Program-made: the position numbers and the translations under genes
Notes under the pieces: model-generated
Told to the model about the DNA's origin: nothing
The model's input: the letters and a program-made list of their open reading frames with translations, nothing else
Databases searched by the model: none
Origin: Kushneria marisflavi
Lineage (GTDB): Bacteria > Pseudomonadota > Gammaproteobacteria > Pseudomonadales > Halomonadaceae
Length of the DNA: 64,000 bases
Direction: 5' to 3'
NCBI RefSeq assembly: GCF_002157205.1
Contig: NZ_CP021358.1
Span: forward strand, 620,001 to 684,000
Shown: piece by piece, positions 17,557 to 26,948 of the stretch
Layout: the number at the start of each line of letters is the position of its first letter
How positions within the stretch are numbered: position 1 is the first letter of the stretch

Positions 17557-18621
17557 TCAGGCATCGCCATTGTTGCGGCGGCGCTGATACCAGTGGCGCA
17601 TTGCGATGACCCTGCTTGCCAGCCGTGGCGTACGACGCAGAAGAAACAACAGTCGTTGCGGCGCAGAGATGGCCTGATGATGCATGCTGGTCGCGATGGC
17701 TTCTCGAAAGCCCTGGTACCGGCCCGCCTGCAGATATTCCACCGAGGCGTAATACCAGCGCCGCGCCAGGGCCAGGGTAATGGCCGGCGTATGAGAAGCA
17801 TCCAGCTGGCCGGCCAGATGGGCCATGCATTCGGCATGACGGGTCATGAAGTCCTGATGACGCGCATATCGGCCGTCATCGTCGAGCTGGCGCTGCTGCT
17901 GGGACCAGGATCCCTGCGCATGGGTGCGATAAACCGCCATGACGTCAGGCAGATACAGCGCCCCTTCCGGCTGAGCCGCAAGAATCTGTAGATAGAAGTC
18001 GCCGACCGGGGCCGTGGTGTAGAACCATTCGGGCAAACGCTCCATCACGCGCCGATGCAGCATTAGCGACGGTGACGGGCAGTAATCCCCGGTATTTACC
18101 AGAAGCTCATCAAGCGTTACCACACGCTCATGATTGCGAGCGTCCTGTTGTTCTACATGCAGGACTTCCCTGTCGGGGCCGCGGCGGATGACATTGTGAT
18201 AGCTGATCGTGATCTCCGGCCTGGCCTGCATGGCACGGTATTGCCGGGCCAGCTTTTGCTCATCACACCAGAAATCATCCCCTTCACACAGGGCCAGCCA
18301 GGGCGCTCTGGCAAAGCCTGCTGCCAGCGGCATGATCCTGTGCCCTTTCTGATACTGGTTTTCATCCCGCAGCACCGCCCGGATAACCCGCGGGTAACGA
18401 CTGGCATACTCTTCAACGATTTCTGCAGTACCATCCGTCGAGGCGTCATCGTGAACGATGATTTCAAAGCAGAAATCGGTTTGCTGAGATAAAAAGCTTT
18501 CGATGGCTTCGCGGATATAGCCGGCCTGGTTATACGTCGTACAGATGACACTGACTTCCGGAGTGTCGGCCCCAACCGGCCAGTGCTGAACCAGGCGTTC
18601 TTCAGTGGGTGGCGCGGGCAT
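17557..18621 (-). CDS. Family 2 glycosyltransferase
   Basis: A GT-A fold inverting glycosyltransferase of 354 residues. The N-terminal domain has VSVICTTYNQAGYIREAI at about 23, the HDDASTDGT nucleotide-sugar segment at about 57 and EGDDFWCDE (metal-binding DxD-like) at about 113. The C-terminal 130 residues are helical and basic. It is the last gene of the minus-strand glycan operon and the only clear transferase in it, so it probably adds one sugar, plausibly the amino sugar made by the same operon. It overlaps the flippase gene by 20 bases. Donor and acceptor are unknown. Confidence 0.88.
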   Translation of the reverse strand: MPAPPTEERLVQHWPVGADTPEVSVICTTYNQAGYIREAIESFLSQQTDFCFEIIVHDDASTDGTAEIVEEYASRYPRVIRAVLRDENQYQKGHRIMPLAAGFARAPWLALCEGDDFWCDEQKLARQYRAMQARPEITISYHNVIRRGPDREVLHVEQQDARNHERVVTLDELLVNTGDYCPSPSLMLHRRVMERLPEWFYTTAPVGDFYLQILAAQPEGALYLPDVMAVYRTHAQGSWSQQQRQLDDDGRYARHQDFMTRHAECMAHLAGQLDASHTPAITLALARRWYYASVEYLQAGRYQGFREAIATSMHHQAISAPQRLLFLLRRTPRLASRVIAMRHWYQRRRNNGDA

Positions 18622-20125
18622 GCTTTTTCTCCTGCAAACGGCGAATGATCATGTCGCGCCCCACTGAGGACACCACGGCGTTGACTAGCAAAATGGCGAT
18701 GCCCATGGCGGTCAGACTGACAAATATCCAGGGTCTGGATAGCGTCCAGAGAGACAGCCCCAGCCATTGATAAAGCAGCAGCATCAACACCGTGGCGGCC
18801 GCGCAGGGCAGAATGTCGCGAGTCATCCAGTCGCGATGAATGCCCGGCGCAAACCTTGCGTGTACGAAGGGCGTCCAGAGTAAAAATGACAGCAGACGAA
18901 AGCCGAACCACGCCACGGCCACCCCGATGGCCTGCCACTGCCAGGCCGCGATCACGATCACCGGCACCACGATCAATACAGAGACCGTGTTGTAGATGAC
19001 ATGCAGCCTCAGACGTCCGTGGGCATACTGGAGATAATACTGGAAGGCGCCAATCGCCAGCAGGCCATTGCCCAGTGCGTACCAGAGCAGAATGGGCGCA
19101 CCCCACCGGGCCGCCTCCATGTTGCCGGTCCAGGCATACAGCAACTGCCCACCGTAGAGCGCCACCATGCCGGCCACCGGCAAGAGCGTGGCCGCGATAA
19201 ACTGCGAGGCCCGACGATAAAGATGCAGCATCCGTGCCTCTTCCTGACTGGCCAGCAAACCGGTCATCCGCGGCATCAGGGCACGACTGATCGGCATGGT
19301 CAGCGTCATGATCGCGTTGGCCACCACCACAACCAGCGTGAAATAGCCGTATTCCGACAGTGGCAAAAACGACGACAGCAGCAGCTTGTCGAGCTGCGTC
19401 ATCAAGATCCAGATGCCGGCCGTATAAGCCACGCCACCGGCAAAGGGCAACACCGGGCGCAGAACCTCCCATGAAAACCCTTGCCACTGCTCGCGTCCGC
19501 CCATCAGGCGATAAAACATGATGCCCAGTACTACAAGCTCCAGTATCGCGATGGCCAGCTGATATTCGAAATAGGCACTGGGTTGCGTGCTGACGAACTG
19601 CAGAATCAGCAGGACGCCGACAAACTTGAAGGTAGCGATAACGACACTGGCCACATTAAGCGATACCTGTCGCTCCAGCCCCTGAATGCCGCTTCGATAT
19701 AGTGACGCCAGCCAGCGCATACCGATCATGAAGCCCATGAGCACGATGCACCAGGCTACCTCGTCATGTGACAGCGTGTTGACCTCAAGCCACTGACTGG
19801 CAATCCAGTCGCTGCCCAGCACGATCGACAACACCATAACGACCGCCAGCCCCAGAAAGATAATCTCGAGACTTCGCACCAGCCGGCGCAGCAGTTGCCA
19901 TTGTTCGCCCTGATGCGTCGCGGCTCTGGCCGTCTCGCGCGACAACGTGGGGGACATTCCCATGTCCAGCAGATTGAGCCAGGCCTGTAAAACAATGAAA
20001 AAGCCCACCAGGCCGTAGGCTTCTTCGCCCATCCAGGCCAGATAGAAGGGATAAACGACAATACCGACCAGCGTGGTGTAAAGCTGGCCGGCATAGTTGG
20101 CAAGCGCATTGGCCTTGACCGACAC
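18602..20125 (-). CDS. Wzx-type polysaccharide flippase (MATE/MOP superfamily)
   Basis: A 507-residue integral membrane protein with about 12 to 14 hydrophobic helices, typical of Wzx/RfbX proteins that move lipid-linked glycan units across the inner membrane. The N-terminal helix pattern (NYAGQLYTTLVGIVVYPFYL, then GFFIVLQAWLNLLDMG) is of the polysaccharide-biosynthesis C group. No Wzy polymerase or ABC exporter is in the window, so chain polymerisation would need genes elsewhere, or the product is a short glycan. The start lies 38 bases after the ATP-grasp stop, and the 3' end overlaps the glycosyltransferase gene. Confidence 0.88.
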   Translation of the reverse strand: MSVKANALANYAGQLYTTLVGIVVYPFYLAWMGEEAYGLVGFFIVLQAWLNLLDMGMSPTLSRETARAATHQGEQWQLLRRLVRSLEIIFLGLAVVMVLSIVLGSDWIASQWLEVNTLSHDEVAWCIVLMGFMIGMRWLASLYRSGIQGLERQVSLNVASVVIATFKFVGVLLILQFVSTQPSAYFEYQLAIAILELVVLGIMFYRLMGGREQWQGFSWEVLRPVLPFAGGVAYTAGIWILMTQLDKLLLSSFLPLSEYGYFTLVVVVANAIMTLTMPISRALMPRMTGLLASQEEARMLHLYRRASQFIAATLLPVAGMVALYGGQLLYAWTGNMEAARWGAPILLWYALGNGLLAIGAFQYYLQYAHGRLRLHVIYNTVSVLIVVPVIVIAAWQWQAIGVAVAWFGFRLLSFLLWTPFVHARFAPGIHRDWMTRDILPCAAATVLMLLLYQWLGLSLWTLSRPWIFVSLTAMGIAILLVNAVVSSVGRDMIIRRLQEKKHARATH

Positions 20126-20163
20126 GACGTACTCCTGTCAAACGAAACCACGGGTCATGTGGA

Positions 20164-21198
20164 TCAGGCGCCCCTTCCCGAATCAGGGGCCTGCATGGGT
20201 ACCAGCGCCTTGAGCCCGAAGGTGCCAACACGGGCCAGGGCAGGCATCAGAGGCAGCCCTCTTGCCAGTTGTATCAGCATTTCAGGATAGTTGGCACCGG
20301 CCAGATGCGAGAAGGGATAGCCGCCGCCAAAACGAGCGTTGAACTCGATGATAGCCAGTCGATCACCACTGACCATCACGTCAACATCCAGATTGCCCAC
20401 ATGCCCCAGCTGACGACCCAGGCGTGCCCCCAGGCGCATTAGCGCGGGCATGTCCACCACTTCAGCCACATCGGTCTCCCCCGAGCGCATGCGCACCTTG
20501 CGTTTGACGGTGGTGACCACATGGTGGCCTTCAAGATCGTTGAAGACATCGAGCCCATACTCCTGCCCCGACACGCCCTCCTGAATCAGCACTTCTCCGT
20601 GACCATCCCTGTCGACGACGCGCGCCTCCATCATCGTGAGATAGCTGCGCGCAATGGCGCGACGGGTATGCTCATGGAAAAAGCGCAACTCATCGGCATC
20701 GCGGGCAATCTGCACACCGATCGACCCCATTCCCCAGCGAGGCTTCACGAACAACGGCCAGCGCACCTCACCGGTATCGATAGCTTCCAGAGCCGATGAC
20801 AGCGTCGACCAGGTGCGCGGGCCATCGAAGCCGTGCTCCTGCAGAAAGACTCGGGTGCGCCATTTGTCGTTGGCAATATCCACGACGGCCTCGTTGGAAA
20901 CGACAACCCGGATGCCACGCTCGGCAAACCGCTCCCGGGCAGCACTAAGAAAAGGCAGGTCAATATCAAACAGTGAGACCACAAGCCCGACGTCTTCCTT
21001 TTCTGCAATCTCGAGCAGGGCATCGATATAGCCGGCATCATTGACGGGCGGTACCTCATAGGCGCGATCGGCACGCCACATCCCATCGGTCATGGGATCA
21101 CTATTGGCGGCAATGACGCGCCCCTGACCGGCAAGCGCCTCACGAAAGTAGTCCACCAGATAGCCACGCCGGCCAACGCAGGACAGCAGTACATTCAT
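20164..21198 (-). CDS. ATP-grasp ligase of the carbamoyl-phosphate-synthase-like type
   Basis: The 344-residue protein starts with a Rossmann-like pre-ATP-grasp domain (MNVLLSCVGRRGYLVDYFR, then NDKWRTRVFLQEHGF at about 114). An ATP-grasp fold follows, with WPLFVKPRWGMGSIGV at about 145, a VLIQEGVSGQEYGLDV strand at about 204 and metal-binding IIEFNARFGGGYPF at about 288. Such enzymes couple a carboxylate to an amine or thiol through an acyl-phosphate. Within a glycan operon it may attach an amino acid or similar group to the amino sugar, but that is inference; the substrates are unknown. It lies between a GNAT acetyltransferase and the flippase. Confidence 0.85.
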   Translation of the reverse strand: MNVLLSCVGRRGYLVDYFREALAGQGRVIAANSDPMTDGMWRADRAYEVPPVNDAGYIDALLEIAEKEDVGLVVSLFDIDLPFLSAARERFAERGIRVVVSNEAVVDIANDKWRTRVFLQEHGFDGPRTWSTLSSALEAIDTGEVRWPLFVKPRWGMGSIGVQIARDADELRFFHEHTRRAIARSYLTMMEARVVDRDGHGEVLIQEGVSGQEYGLDVFNDLEGHHVVTTVKRKVRMRSGETDVAEVVDMPALMRLGARLGRQLGHVGNLDVDVMVSGDRLAIIEFNARFGGGYPFSHLAGANYPEMLIQLARGLPLMPALARVGTFGLKALVPMQAPDSGRGA

Positions 21199-21240
21199 GA
21201 GTTCACCCCGATTGCGTCGTCATCAAATGGATAAATGATG

Positions 21241-21741
21241 CTAGCGAGCATCATCAGAGGGGTCATTGAGCACCATATTCAGCTGTAAAGACTCAACCCC
21301 CCACTCGTTGGTTTCCACGCGCTCCACCACAAATCCCATTTCTTCATAGAAGGCCAGAATCTTGCCGCGGTGCCACGTTCGGGCGCGCAGATTGTGCATG
21401 CCTGCCTGACGACACGATTCAATGCCTCGACTCAGCAGGGGTCTGGCGATACCGCTACCCCGATAATCCGGCAGTACGCCGATAAAGGTGGCATAGGCAT
21501 TATGATGCTCATGGTCGTTGGCATAGCAGGCGATGGCGGCCACCACCCTGTCGCCATCAAGCACGTAGTTGACCTCGGCCAGGCGCAGAAGCTTGTCCAC
21601 ATAGTCAGGCAGGTGGTGCTGCTGCGACAGGGGGGGCTCGAACTCCTTCTCTACCTGCTCGATAAAGCGTAAAAACGCTTCCGGAGAAACAGCGCGGTCG
21701 CGATGATGATGAAAGGCAAGCGTTTGGACCTCGTGACTCAT
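21241..21741 (-). CDS. GNAT-family N-acetyltransferase
   Basis: A 166-residue acetyl-CoA-dependent transferase. The acetyl-CoA-binding motif A, GVLPDYRGSGIARPLLSRGI, is at about 92-111, and the C-terminal RTWHRGKILAFYEEMGFVV segment is typical of GNATs. Its ATGA overlap with the aminotransferase gene suggests that it acylates the amino group installed by that enzyme, in the way WecD acetylates dTDP-4-amino-fucose. The amino-terminal 45 residues are not typical of WecD, so the sugar substrate is inferred from context. Confidence 0.86.
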   Translation of the reverse strand: MSHEVQTLAFHHHRDRAVSPEAFLRFIEQVEKEFEPPLSQQHHLPDYVDKLLRLAEVNYVLDGDRVVAAIACYANDHEHHNAYATFIGVLPDYRGSGIARPLLSRGIESCRQAGMHNLRARTWHRGKILAFYEEMGFVVERVETNEWGVESLQLNMVLNDPSDDAR

Positions 21742-22823
21742 GCGGTCTCCAATAATAGTGCGTCTTCAAGATGGTGCATGACCTGCTCGGCATCCTCTCC
21801 GGTCATGGCCACGAAGTTGGGCAGGCACAGCACACGCGAAGCTAAATCCTCCGCTACGGGCATGCGAATGACGGCATTTCCCGGTGCACCGACAAGGTTG
21901 AGCGCGGGATGAAAATAGCGACGTGGATGAATGTCCTGTTCCGCCAGATGATCAAGAACCCTTTCCAGCTGCACTTCACTGTGCAAAAGGATGGGGTAAT
22001 AGGCATGATTGATCTCGGCCCCCGTAAACAGCCCGGGGCGCGCAATCGGAAGATCATGATCGTCAATCCAGCGATCATAAATGCCGGCGATGCTGGCCCG
22101 GCTTGCAAGGATATGATCCAGCCAGGGCCATAACGCCAGCCCCATGGCCGCATGTGCTTCAGACCCCTTGGCATTGATGCCGGCGCCGCCGATCTGCCCA
22201 AAGGCACGCAGCGACGCAATGCGTTCACTCAGCTCGGGGCTACGTGTAAACAGCGCCCCGCCCTCAATGGTGTGAAAGAGTTTGGTGGCATGAAAGCTGG
22301 TGATGCTGATGTCACCATAATCCAACAGACTGCGGCCCAGATGGCGCGATCCGAAAGCGTGCGCGCCGTCATAAATGACCCGTAGATCATGACGTCGGGC
22401 GATGGCCTCAATGGCTTCCACATCACAGGGGTGGCCATAGATATGGGTCGCCAAAATGGCGCAGGTATTCGGCGTTATGGCCGCCTCAATACGCGCCGGA
22501 TCCAGCGTCAAGGTCTGTGGTTCGATATCAACAAACACCGGACTTAACCCTTCCCATAGCAGCGCATTAAGCGTGGCCACAAAGGAGAACGGCGTGGTAA
22601 TGACCTCACCCTTCAGCGCCAGCGCCTTGAATGCCAGCTGTAACGCCAGCGTGCCATTGCCGACGAAATGGCAGTGGTCGATATCAAGAAATCCTCTGAG
22701 GCGGGCCTCGAAGGATTGCACCAATGGTCCATTATTGGTCAGCCACTGCCGGGAGAACATGTCATGGATATAGCGCTGATAATCCGCCTCGGGAGGCAGG
22801 AAGGGACGCGTAAAGGGGATCAT
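21738..22823 (-). CDS. DegT/DnrJ/EryC1-family sugar aminotransferase (VioA/WecE-like)
   Basis: A PLP-dependent aminotransferase of 361 residues. The PLP-lysine motif [16 protein letters not shown] is at about 173-188, the [10 protein letters not shown] phosphate-binding loop at about 56, and the [13 protein letters not shown] segment at about 217 is characteristic of nucleotide-sugar aminotransferases. Because rfbA and rfbB precede it and no 3,4-ketoisomerase is present, the likely reaction is amination at C4 of dTDP-4-keto-6-deoxyglucose to give dTDP-4-amino-4,6-dideoxy sugar. It overlaps rfbA by 4 bases and the GNAT gene by 4 bases, so the three are translationally coupled. Confidence 0.9.
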   Translation of the reverse strand: MIPFTRPFLPPEADYQRYIHDMFSRQWLTNNGPLVQSFEARLRGFLDIDHCHFVGNGTLALQLAFKALALKGEVITTPFSFVATLNALLWEGLSPVFVDIEPQTLTLDPARIEAAITPNTCAILATHIYGHPCDVEAIEAIARRHDLRVIYDGAHAFGSRHLGRSLLDYGDISITSFHATKLFHTIEGGALFTRSPELSERIASLRAFGQIGGAGINAKGSEAHAAMGLALWPWLDHILASRASIAGIYDRWIDDHDLPIARPGLFTGAEINHAYYPILLHSEVQLERVLDHLAEQDIHPRRYFHPALNLVGAPGNAVIRMPVAEDLASRVLCLPNFVAMTGEDAEQVMHHLEDALLLETA

Positions 22824-23689
22824 GGCGACTCCAGTAATGAGATCAGGTACTGCCCGTAACCGTTTTTCTCCAGGGCGCGCCCTTCCGCCATCAGGGCCTC
22901 ACTGTTGATCCAGCCCTGGCGCCAGGCAATCTCCTCGAGACAGGCCACCTTGTAGCCCTGTCGCTTTTCGATGGTTTCGACAAACTGGGCGGCTTCCAGC
23001 AGGCTTTCGTGGGTCCCGGTATCAAGCCAGGCAAAGCCACGTCCCAGCAGCTCGACATTGAGGCTTCCCCGCGCCAGATAGGCCTGATTGACGCTGGTAA
23101 TTTCAAGTTCCCCTCGATGCGAGGGCCGCACGTCGCGGGCAATGTCGACCACGTCGTTGTCATAGAAATAGAGCCCGGTCACGGCATAGCGCGATTTGGG
23201 CTCGCTGGGTTTTTCTTCCAGCGACAGCACCCGCTGTTGACTATCGAATTCCACGACGCCAAAGCGCTCGGGGTCTCGCACCTGATAGCCGAAGATCGTG
23301 GCGCCGGCCTCTCGCTCGACCGCACGCTTGAGACGTGGCACAAAACCGTGCCCATAGAAGATGTTATCGCCCAGAACCAGACAGACACTGTCATTGCCAA
23401 TGAAGGATTCGCCGATGAGAAATGCCTGGGCCAATCCGTCGGGGCTGGGCTGAGCGGCATACTCGATCGATACCCCGAAACGGCTTCCATCGCCCAGAAG
23501 GCGCTTGAACAGGGGCTGCTCAACGGGAGTGGTAATAATCAATACTTCCCGGATACCTGCCAGCATCAGCACCGACAGCGGGTAATAGATCATTGGCTTG
23601 TCATGGATGGGGAGAAGCTGTTTCGACACGCCCAGTGTCAGCGGATAGAGCCTTGTACCGCTGCCGCCTGCCAGAATAATGCCTTTCAT
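22820..23689 (-). CDS. rfbA: Glucose-1-phosphate thymidylyltransferase RfbA (RmlA)
   Basis: RfbA condenses glucose-1-phosphate and dTTP to dTDP-glucose, the entry step to dTDP-deoxysugars. The 289-residue protein starts at 23689 with [18 protein letters not shown], followed by [17 protein letters not shown] and the metal-binding [11 protein letters not shown] segment at about 108. The length equals the usual 285-295. Its ATG overlaps the rfbB stop (ATGA). The upstream 19 codons that are also open belong to the end of rfbB. Confidence 0.96.
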   Translation of the reverse strand: MKGIILAGGSGTRLYPLTLGVSKQLLPIHDKPMIYYPLSVLMLAGIREVLIITTPVEQPLFKRLLGDGSRFGVSIEYAAQPSPDGLAQAFLIGESFIGNDSVCLVLGDNIFYGHGFVPRLKRAVEREAGATIFGYQVRDPERFGVVEFDSQQRVLSLEEKPSEPKSRYAVTGLYFYDNDVVDIARDVRPSHRGELEITSVNQAYLARGSLNVELLGRGFAWLDTGTHESLLEAAQFVETIEKRQGYKVACLEEIAWRQGWINSEALMAEGRALEKNGYGQYLISLLESP

Positions 23690-24756
23690 GCCGTCACCCC
23701 CAGTCCCTGACGCTGGCGAGTTTCCTCCTCCTCGACGCCCTGGCACCAGTCACCGTGTTCCACAAACCAGCGCACGGTTTTTTCGATCCCGCTTTCAAAG
23801 CTCTCCTGTGGGCGCCAGCCCAGCTCACGACCAATATGGGAAGCGTCGATGGCGTAGCGCCGGTCGTGGCCCGGCCGATCCGGCACATGGGTAATGAGGT
23901 CGTGAAAGCGATTAACGCCAGCGGGATGGGGAATTTCCAGGCGTTCGAGTACATCGCAGATGGTGGTGATCACATCGATATTGCGACGCTCCTCGTGACC
24001 GCCGATGTTATAGCTGGTGCCGATTTTTCCCTGCGTCATGACCAGGTGAAGGGCACGGGCATGATCATCGACATATAGCCAGTCACGAATCTGATGCCCC
24101 TCGCCGTAGACCGGAATATCGCGTCCCTGAAGCGCGTTGAGGATGACCAGCGGGATCAGTTTTTCCGGGAAATGCCACGGTCCATAGTTGTTCGAGCAGT
24201 TCGTGATCAGGGTTGGCAGGCCGTAGGTACGCTGCCATGCGCGCACGAGATGATCGGCGCTGGCCTTGCTGGCCGCATAGGGGGAACTGGGTGCGTAAGG
24301 TGTGGTTTCGCTGAAGGGTTCGGCGTCTGCTGCCAGATCACCAAAGACTTCATCCGTTGAGACGTGATGAAAGCGAAAGCGCTCACGCGGCTCGCCCTCA
24401 AGGCTTGCATACCAGCATCGCGCGGCTTCCAGCAGGTTAAAAACCCCCACGATATTGGTATCGATAAAGATCGCCGGGCCATCAATGGAACGATCAACGT
24501 GCGACTCTGCGGCGAGGTGCACGACCACATCCGGCTGCCAGGTCGAAAATACACGATCCAGCGCCGAGCGATCACGGATATCCACCTGCTCCAGACAGTA
24601 ACGGGGATTCTGATCAATATCCTTTAACGTGGCGGTATGGCCGGCATAGGTCAGACAGTCAACATTAACGATGCGGCATGTATCGTGAGCGATGAGATGG
24701 CGTATCAATGCCGAACCGATAAATCCGGCACCTCCGGTGACGATCACTGTCTGCAT
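23686..24756 (-). CDS. rfbB: dTDP-glucose 4,6-dehydratase RfbB (RmlB)
   Basis: RfbB makes dTDP-4-keto-6-deoxyglucose from dTDP-glucose with tightly bound NAD+. The 356-residue extended SDR has [14 protein letters not shown] at about 8-21, the [15 protein letters not shown] segment at about 80, STDEVFGDL at about 132 and [15 protein letters not shown] (YxxxK) at about 160. It is the first gene of the seven-gene glycan operon, with AT-rich DNA upstream that must contain the promoter. rfbC and rfbD for rhamnose are absent, so the intermediate is diverted to an amino sugar. Confidence 0.96.
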   Translation of the reverse strand: MQTVIVTGGAGFIGSALIRHLIAHDTCRIVNVDCLTYAGHTATLKDIDQNPRYCLEQVDIRDRSALDRVFSTWQPDVVVHLAAESHVDRSIDGPAIFIDTNIVGVFNLLEAARCWYASLEGEPRERFRFHHVSTDEVFGDLAADAEPFSETTPYAPSSPYAASKASADHLVRAWQRTYGLPTLITNCSNNYGPWHFPEKLIPLVILNALQGRDIPVYGEGHQIRDWLYVDDHARALHLVMTQGKIGTSYNIGGHEERRNIDVITTICDVLERLEIPHPAGVNRFHDLITHVPDRPGHDRRYAIDASHIGRELGWRPQESFESGIEKTVRWFVEHGDWCQGVEEEETRQRQGLGVTA

Positions 24757-25225
24757 GGTGCGTTATCCCTTGATCTCATATAACCCTCCCGAAGTTATGC
24801 GATGGGACGGTTTGAGACAGTATTTGTCCTTGTCGTCGCGCCTTTTTAGTTAACACTTTTAATATCAGATTTGTTTTAACAACAAACCATCTTAAAAAGG
24901 GGCTTATAACGTGATAATTACCGAGGATAGACAAGTAGAACGCTTAAATGTTGTGCCGAAACCGCTATACATTATGGTCTCTCAGCACACGTCATAAAGG
25001 TTGTCATTCAATTTAAATCAAAGCATTAAATGTTTTAGTCATTACCATACAAAAAAACGCCTTCCGCAATAAAGGGAAGGCGTTTTTATGGACTTCGATC
25101 TAATCGATAATAAAACAACACTAATTCTTTCAAAAAAAGTTCAGATAGAAAAAAGCTGGAAAATTGGCTTTTTTATTTAGACGAAAGTTTATCTAAACCA
25201 GTGTCGTCACTCTCTACTCAACCCA
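24757..25225. other. AT-rich non-coding region upstream of rfbB
   Basis: About 470 bp separate rfbB from the DUF3429 gene. The stretch is clearly richer in A+T than the flanking genes and contains no convincing open frame. It should hold the promoter of the glycan operon (reading left) and, at its right side, the terminator of the mrp/DUF3429 transcript. I looked for an ops/JUMPstart element and did not see one. Confidence 0.6.
25051..25087 (-). terminator. Bidirectional intrinsic terminator after the mrp1-DUF3429 transcript
   Basis: An 8-bp stem CGCCTTCC/GGAAGGCG flanked by seven A residues on the left and five T residues on the right forms a symmetrical terminator. It lies about 140 bases past the DUF3429 stop on the minus strand. 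Confidence 0.8.
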
Positions 25226-25684
25226 TTATGTCAGCGTTAATAACGCCAGAACGGACAGATGAGAAATCACCACTACCACTGTCAGCAGGGTCCGCAGCGA
25301 GGTATACCAGGACGGCAAACGTTCAACGCTGTCAGCCTGGGCTTCATAAAGACGAATCAACAAAAATCCTGTCATCAACGCCAGCAGCGCAAACCGGGGA
25401 CTGAGCATCAGTGCCGGCCAGGCCAGCAGGGATGGCGCCATGGCCACTACCATACGGGAGCTGAAGTGATGACTGCCCTCGTGATCCAGACTCATCGCCA
25501 CACCCCAGTGCACCCCGCCCAGAAACGAGAGGATGACGGCGCTATAGTAGAGAAAGGCCTTGAAGGCGACGGCCTGCCACCCCGGCACGGAAAGCACGAT
25601 AACAGTAGCAAGCCCCACAAAGGGGATCAGTCCGGCGATGCCCAGAAGCCAAGGCAGCGGTGCAAATTTTTTTCCAGACAGCAT
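25226..25684 (-). CDS. DUF3429-family membrane protein
   Basis: A small inner-membrane protein of about 152 residues with five predicted hydrophobic segments. The DUF3429 hallmark SAVILSFLGGVHWG is at about 45-58, and a conserved WPALML and RLYEAQ region follows. Function of the family is not known. The ATG at 25684 gives the usual short N-terminus (MLSGKKFAPLPWLL); an in-frame ATG at 25726 would add 14 residues and neither has a strong ribosome site. It follows mrpG closely on the same strand and may belong to that transcript. Confidence 0.82.
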   Translation of the reverse strand: MLSGKKFAPLPWLLGIAGLIPFVGLATVIVLSVPGWQAVAFKAFLYYSAVILSFLGGVHWGVAMSLDHEGSHHFSSRMVVAMAPSLLAWPALMLSPRFALLALMTGFLLIRLYEAQADSVERLPSWYTSLRTLLTVVVVISHLSVLALLTLT

Positions 25685-25761
25685 GGCAGGATCAGTATTC
25701 AGGAAGTGGTAGCGACAGCATAGCAACGCCCGGTGATGGGCGATATCTCAAGCCTCCAGAG

Positions 25762-26184
25762 TCAGCTTTCTTCCCGGTCGCCCTTATCCTCATGATGCGC
25801 CGTTTCGTCCGCCCCTCTTGGTGTCTTTTTAAGCCCGCTGTGCAGACGGTGGCTCAGAGGGTTGTAATTGGGCCGAAGCTCGTCCTTGAGCGTTCCCTTC
25901 CACAGCTCGATCCCGACAAAATAGCCGGCACGGCCGATGGCATGCGCCGCGACAGGCGCCGTCATCAAGACAAAAAAGGTGATGGCGATCGTTCGGGCAA
26001 ACACGACCTCTTCCAGAAAGTGAAGAGCAACGCCTGCCATCAGCAGCATGACCCCGAGCGAGGCGCCCTTGGTAGAGGCATGCATACGGGTCAGGAGATC
26101 CGGCAGTCGAACGACGCCAAGTGCTGCAACGAACATGAAAAGAGAGCCTGCCAGCAACAACAGCCCCTGAAGCAATTCAATCAT
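25762..26184 (-). CDS. mrpG: Na+/H+ antiporter subunit MrpG (operon 1)
   Basis: MrpG is a small three-helix subunit of the multisubunit Mrp cation/proton antiporter. The ATG at 26184 has GAGGAGG upstream and opens the family N-terminus MIELLQGLLLLAGSLFMF. The signature GVVRLPDLLTRMHASTKG is at about 25-42 and is followed by two more helices with FFVLMTAPVAAHAIGRA. The C-terminal 40 residues are hydrophilic and charged. It overlaps the mrpF stop by 8 bases. Last mrp gene of the seven-gene minus-strand operon. Confidence 0.93.
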   Translation of the reverse strand: MIELLQGLLLLAGSLFMFVAALGVVRLPDLLTRMHASTKGASLGVMLLMAGVALHFLEEVVFARTIAITFFVLMTAPVAAHAIGRAGYFVGIELWKGTLKDELRPNYNPLSHRLHSGLKKTPRGADETAHHEDKGDREES

Positions 26185-26446
26185 CTCGACGCCCTCCTCG
26201 TTCCAGAAAACGGGCAAATCCGACGGTGGCCAGAAAGGACATCAGCGCCACAACAATAGCCACATCCAGAAAGCTGGTTTCATCACTTTGCAGCGCATGA
26301 ATACCAATGATCCCGACAATGATCATCGACAGGAGCTCAAGTGCCACGACCCTGTCCGGTAGACTGGGGCCGATCACCAGACGTGCGAAGCAGAGCACCA
26401 TGGAGATGGCCAGAATGGCAAAACTTAGATGGATCAGTATCTGCAT
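26177..26446 (-). CDS. mrpF: Na+/H+ antiporter subunit MrpF (operon 1)
   Basis: A three-helix subunit of 89 residues with the family pattern ARLVIGPSLPDRVVALELLS at about 21-40 and FLDVAIVVALMSFLATVGFARF at the C-terminus. MrpF has been linked to cholate resistance and full antiport in Bacillus. It lies between mrpE (28-base gap) and mrpG (8-base overlap). Confidence 0.94.
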   Translation of the reverse strand: MQILIHLSFAILAISMVLCFARLVIGPSLPDRVVALELLSMIIVGIIGIHALQSDETSFLDVAIVVALMSFLATVGFARFLERGGRRDD

Positions 26447-26474
26447 GGGTCCCTCGACATATTCACGATTATCG

Positions 26475-26948
26475 TCATCGCAGCACCGCCAGCGCCCGAC
26501 GCTCCATCTCGCGAAGATCTCCTCTTAATGCCTGCTCGTCATCCAGGAACATGGCATGAATGAACAGCACCTGACGATCATCGGAGATGTCCAGGCTCAG
26601 CGTTCCAGGCGTCAGTGAAATCAGATTGGCCACAAAGGCAATCTCAAGATCGGTTTTCGCTTCCAGTTCGAACGCGATCACCCCGGGGGTCATGTGCCAT
26701 GGCGGCGTGATGACATCAAAGGCGACCTTGAAATTGGCCATGAAAAGCTCGCGCAGAAAATAAAAGACGAAGGACACGATCCTTGGCAAACGTGTGCCAT
26801 AGCCTTTCAGACCGGGCAGCTGATTTTGCAGCAACAAAATGACCAGATAACCAAAGGCCAGACCGGTCAACATTCCGCCCATGCTGAAATCACCGCTCAG
26901 GGCAATCCACGCCACCGCCAGCAGCAGATTGGATAAAAGCCCGGTCAT
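26475..26948 (-). CDS. mrpE: Na+/H+ antiporter subunit MrpE (operon 1)
   Basis: A 157-residue subunit with two N-terminal membrane helices, an amphipathic segment with [20 protein letters not shown] at about 60-80 and the conserved [14 protein letters not shown] at about 107. MrpE is required for assembly or stability of the complex. Its start overlaps the end of mrpD by 4 bases (ATGA). Confidence 0.95.
   Translation of the reverse strand: MTGLLSNLLLAVAWIALSGDFSMGGMLTGLAFGYLVILLLQNQLPGLKGYGTRLPRIVSFVFYFLRELFMANFKVAFDVITPPWHMTPGVIAFELEAKTDLEIAFVANLISLTPGTLSLDISDDRQVLFIHAMFLDDEQALRGDLREMERRALAVLR

Noticed and set aside
18153..19487. 444-residue minus-strand frame overlapping flippase and glycosyltransferase, first thought to mark a frameshift fusion
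   Set aside because: It is out of frame with both; the two real genes are full length and overlap by only 20 bases.
24757..25050. Possible ops/JUMPstart element upstream of rfbB
   Set aside because: The GGCGGTAG core was not found on either strand.
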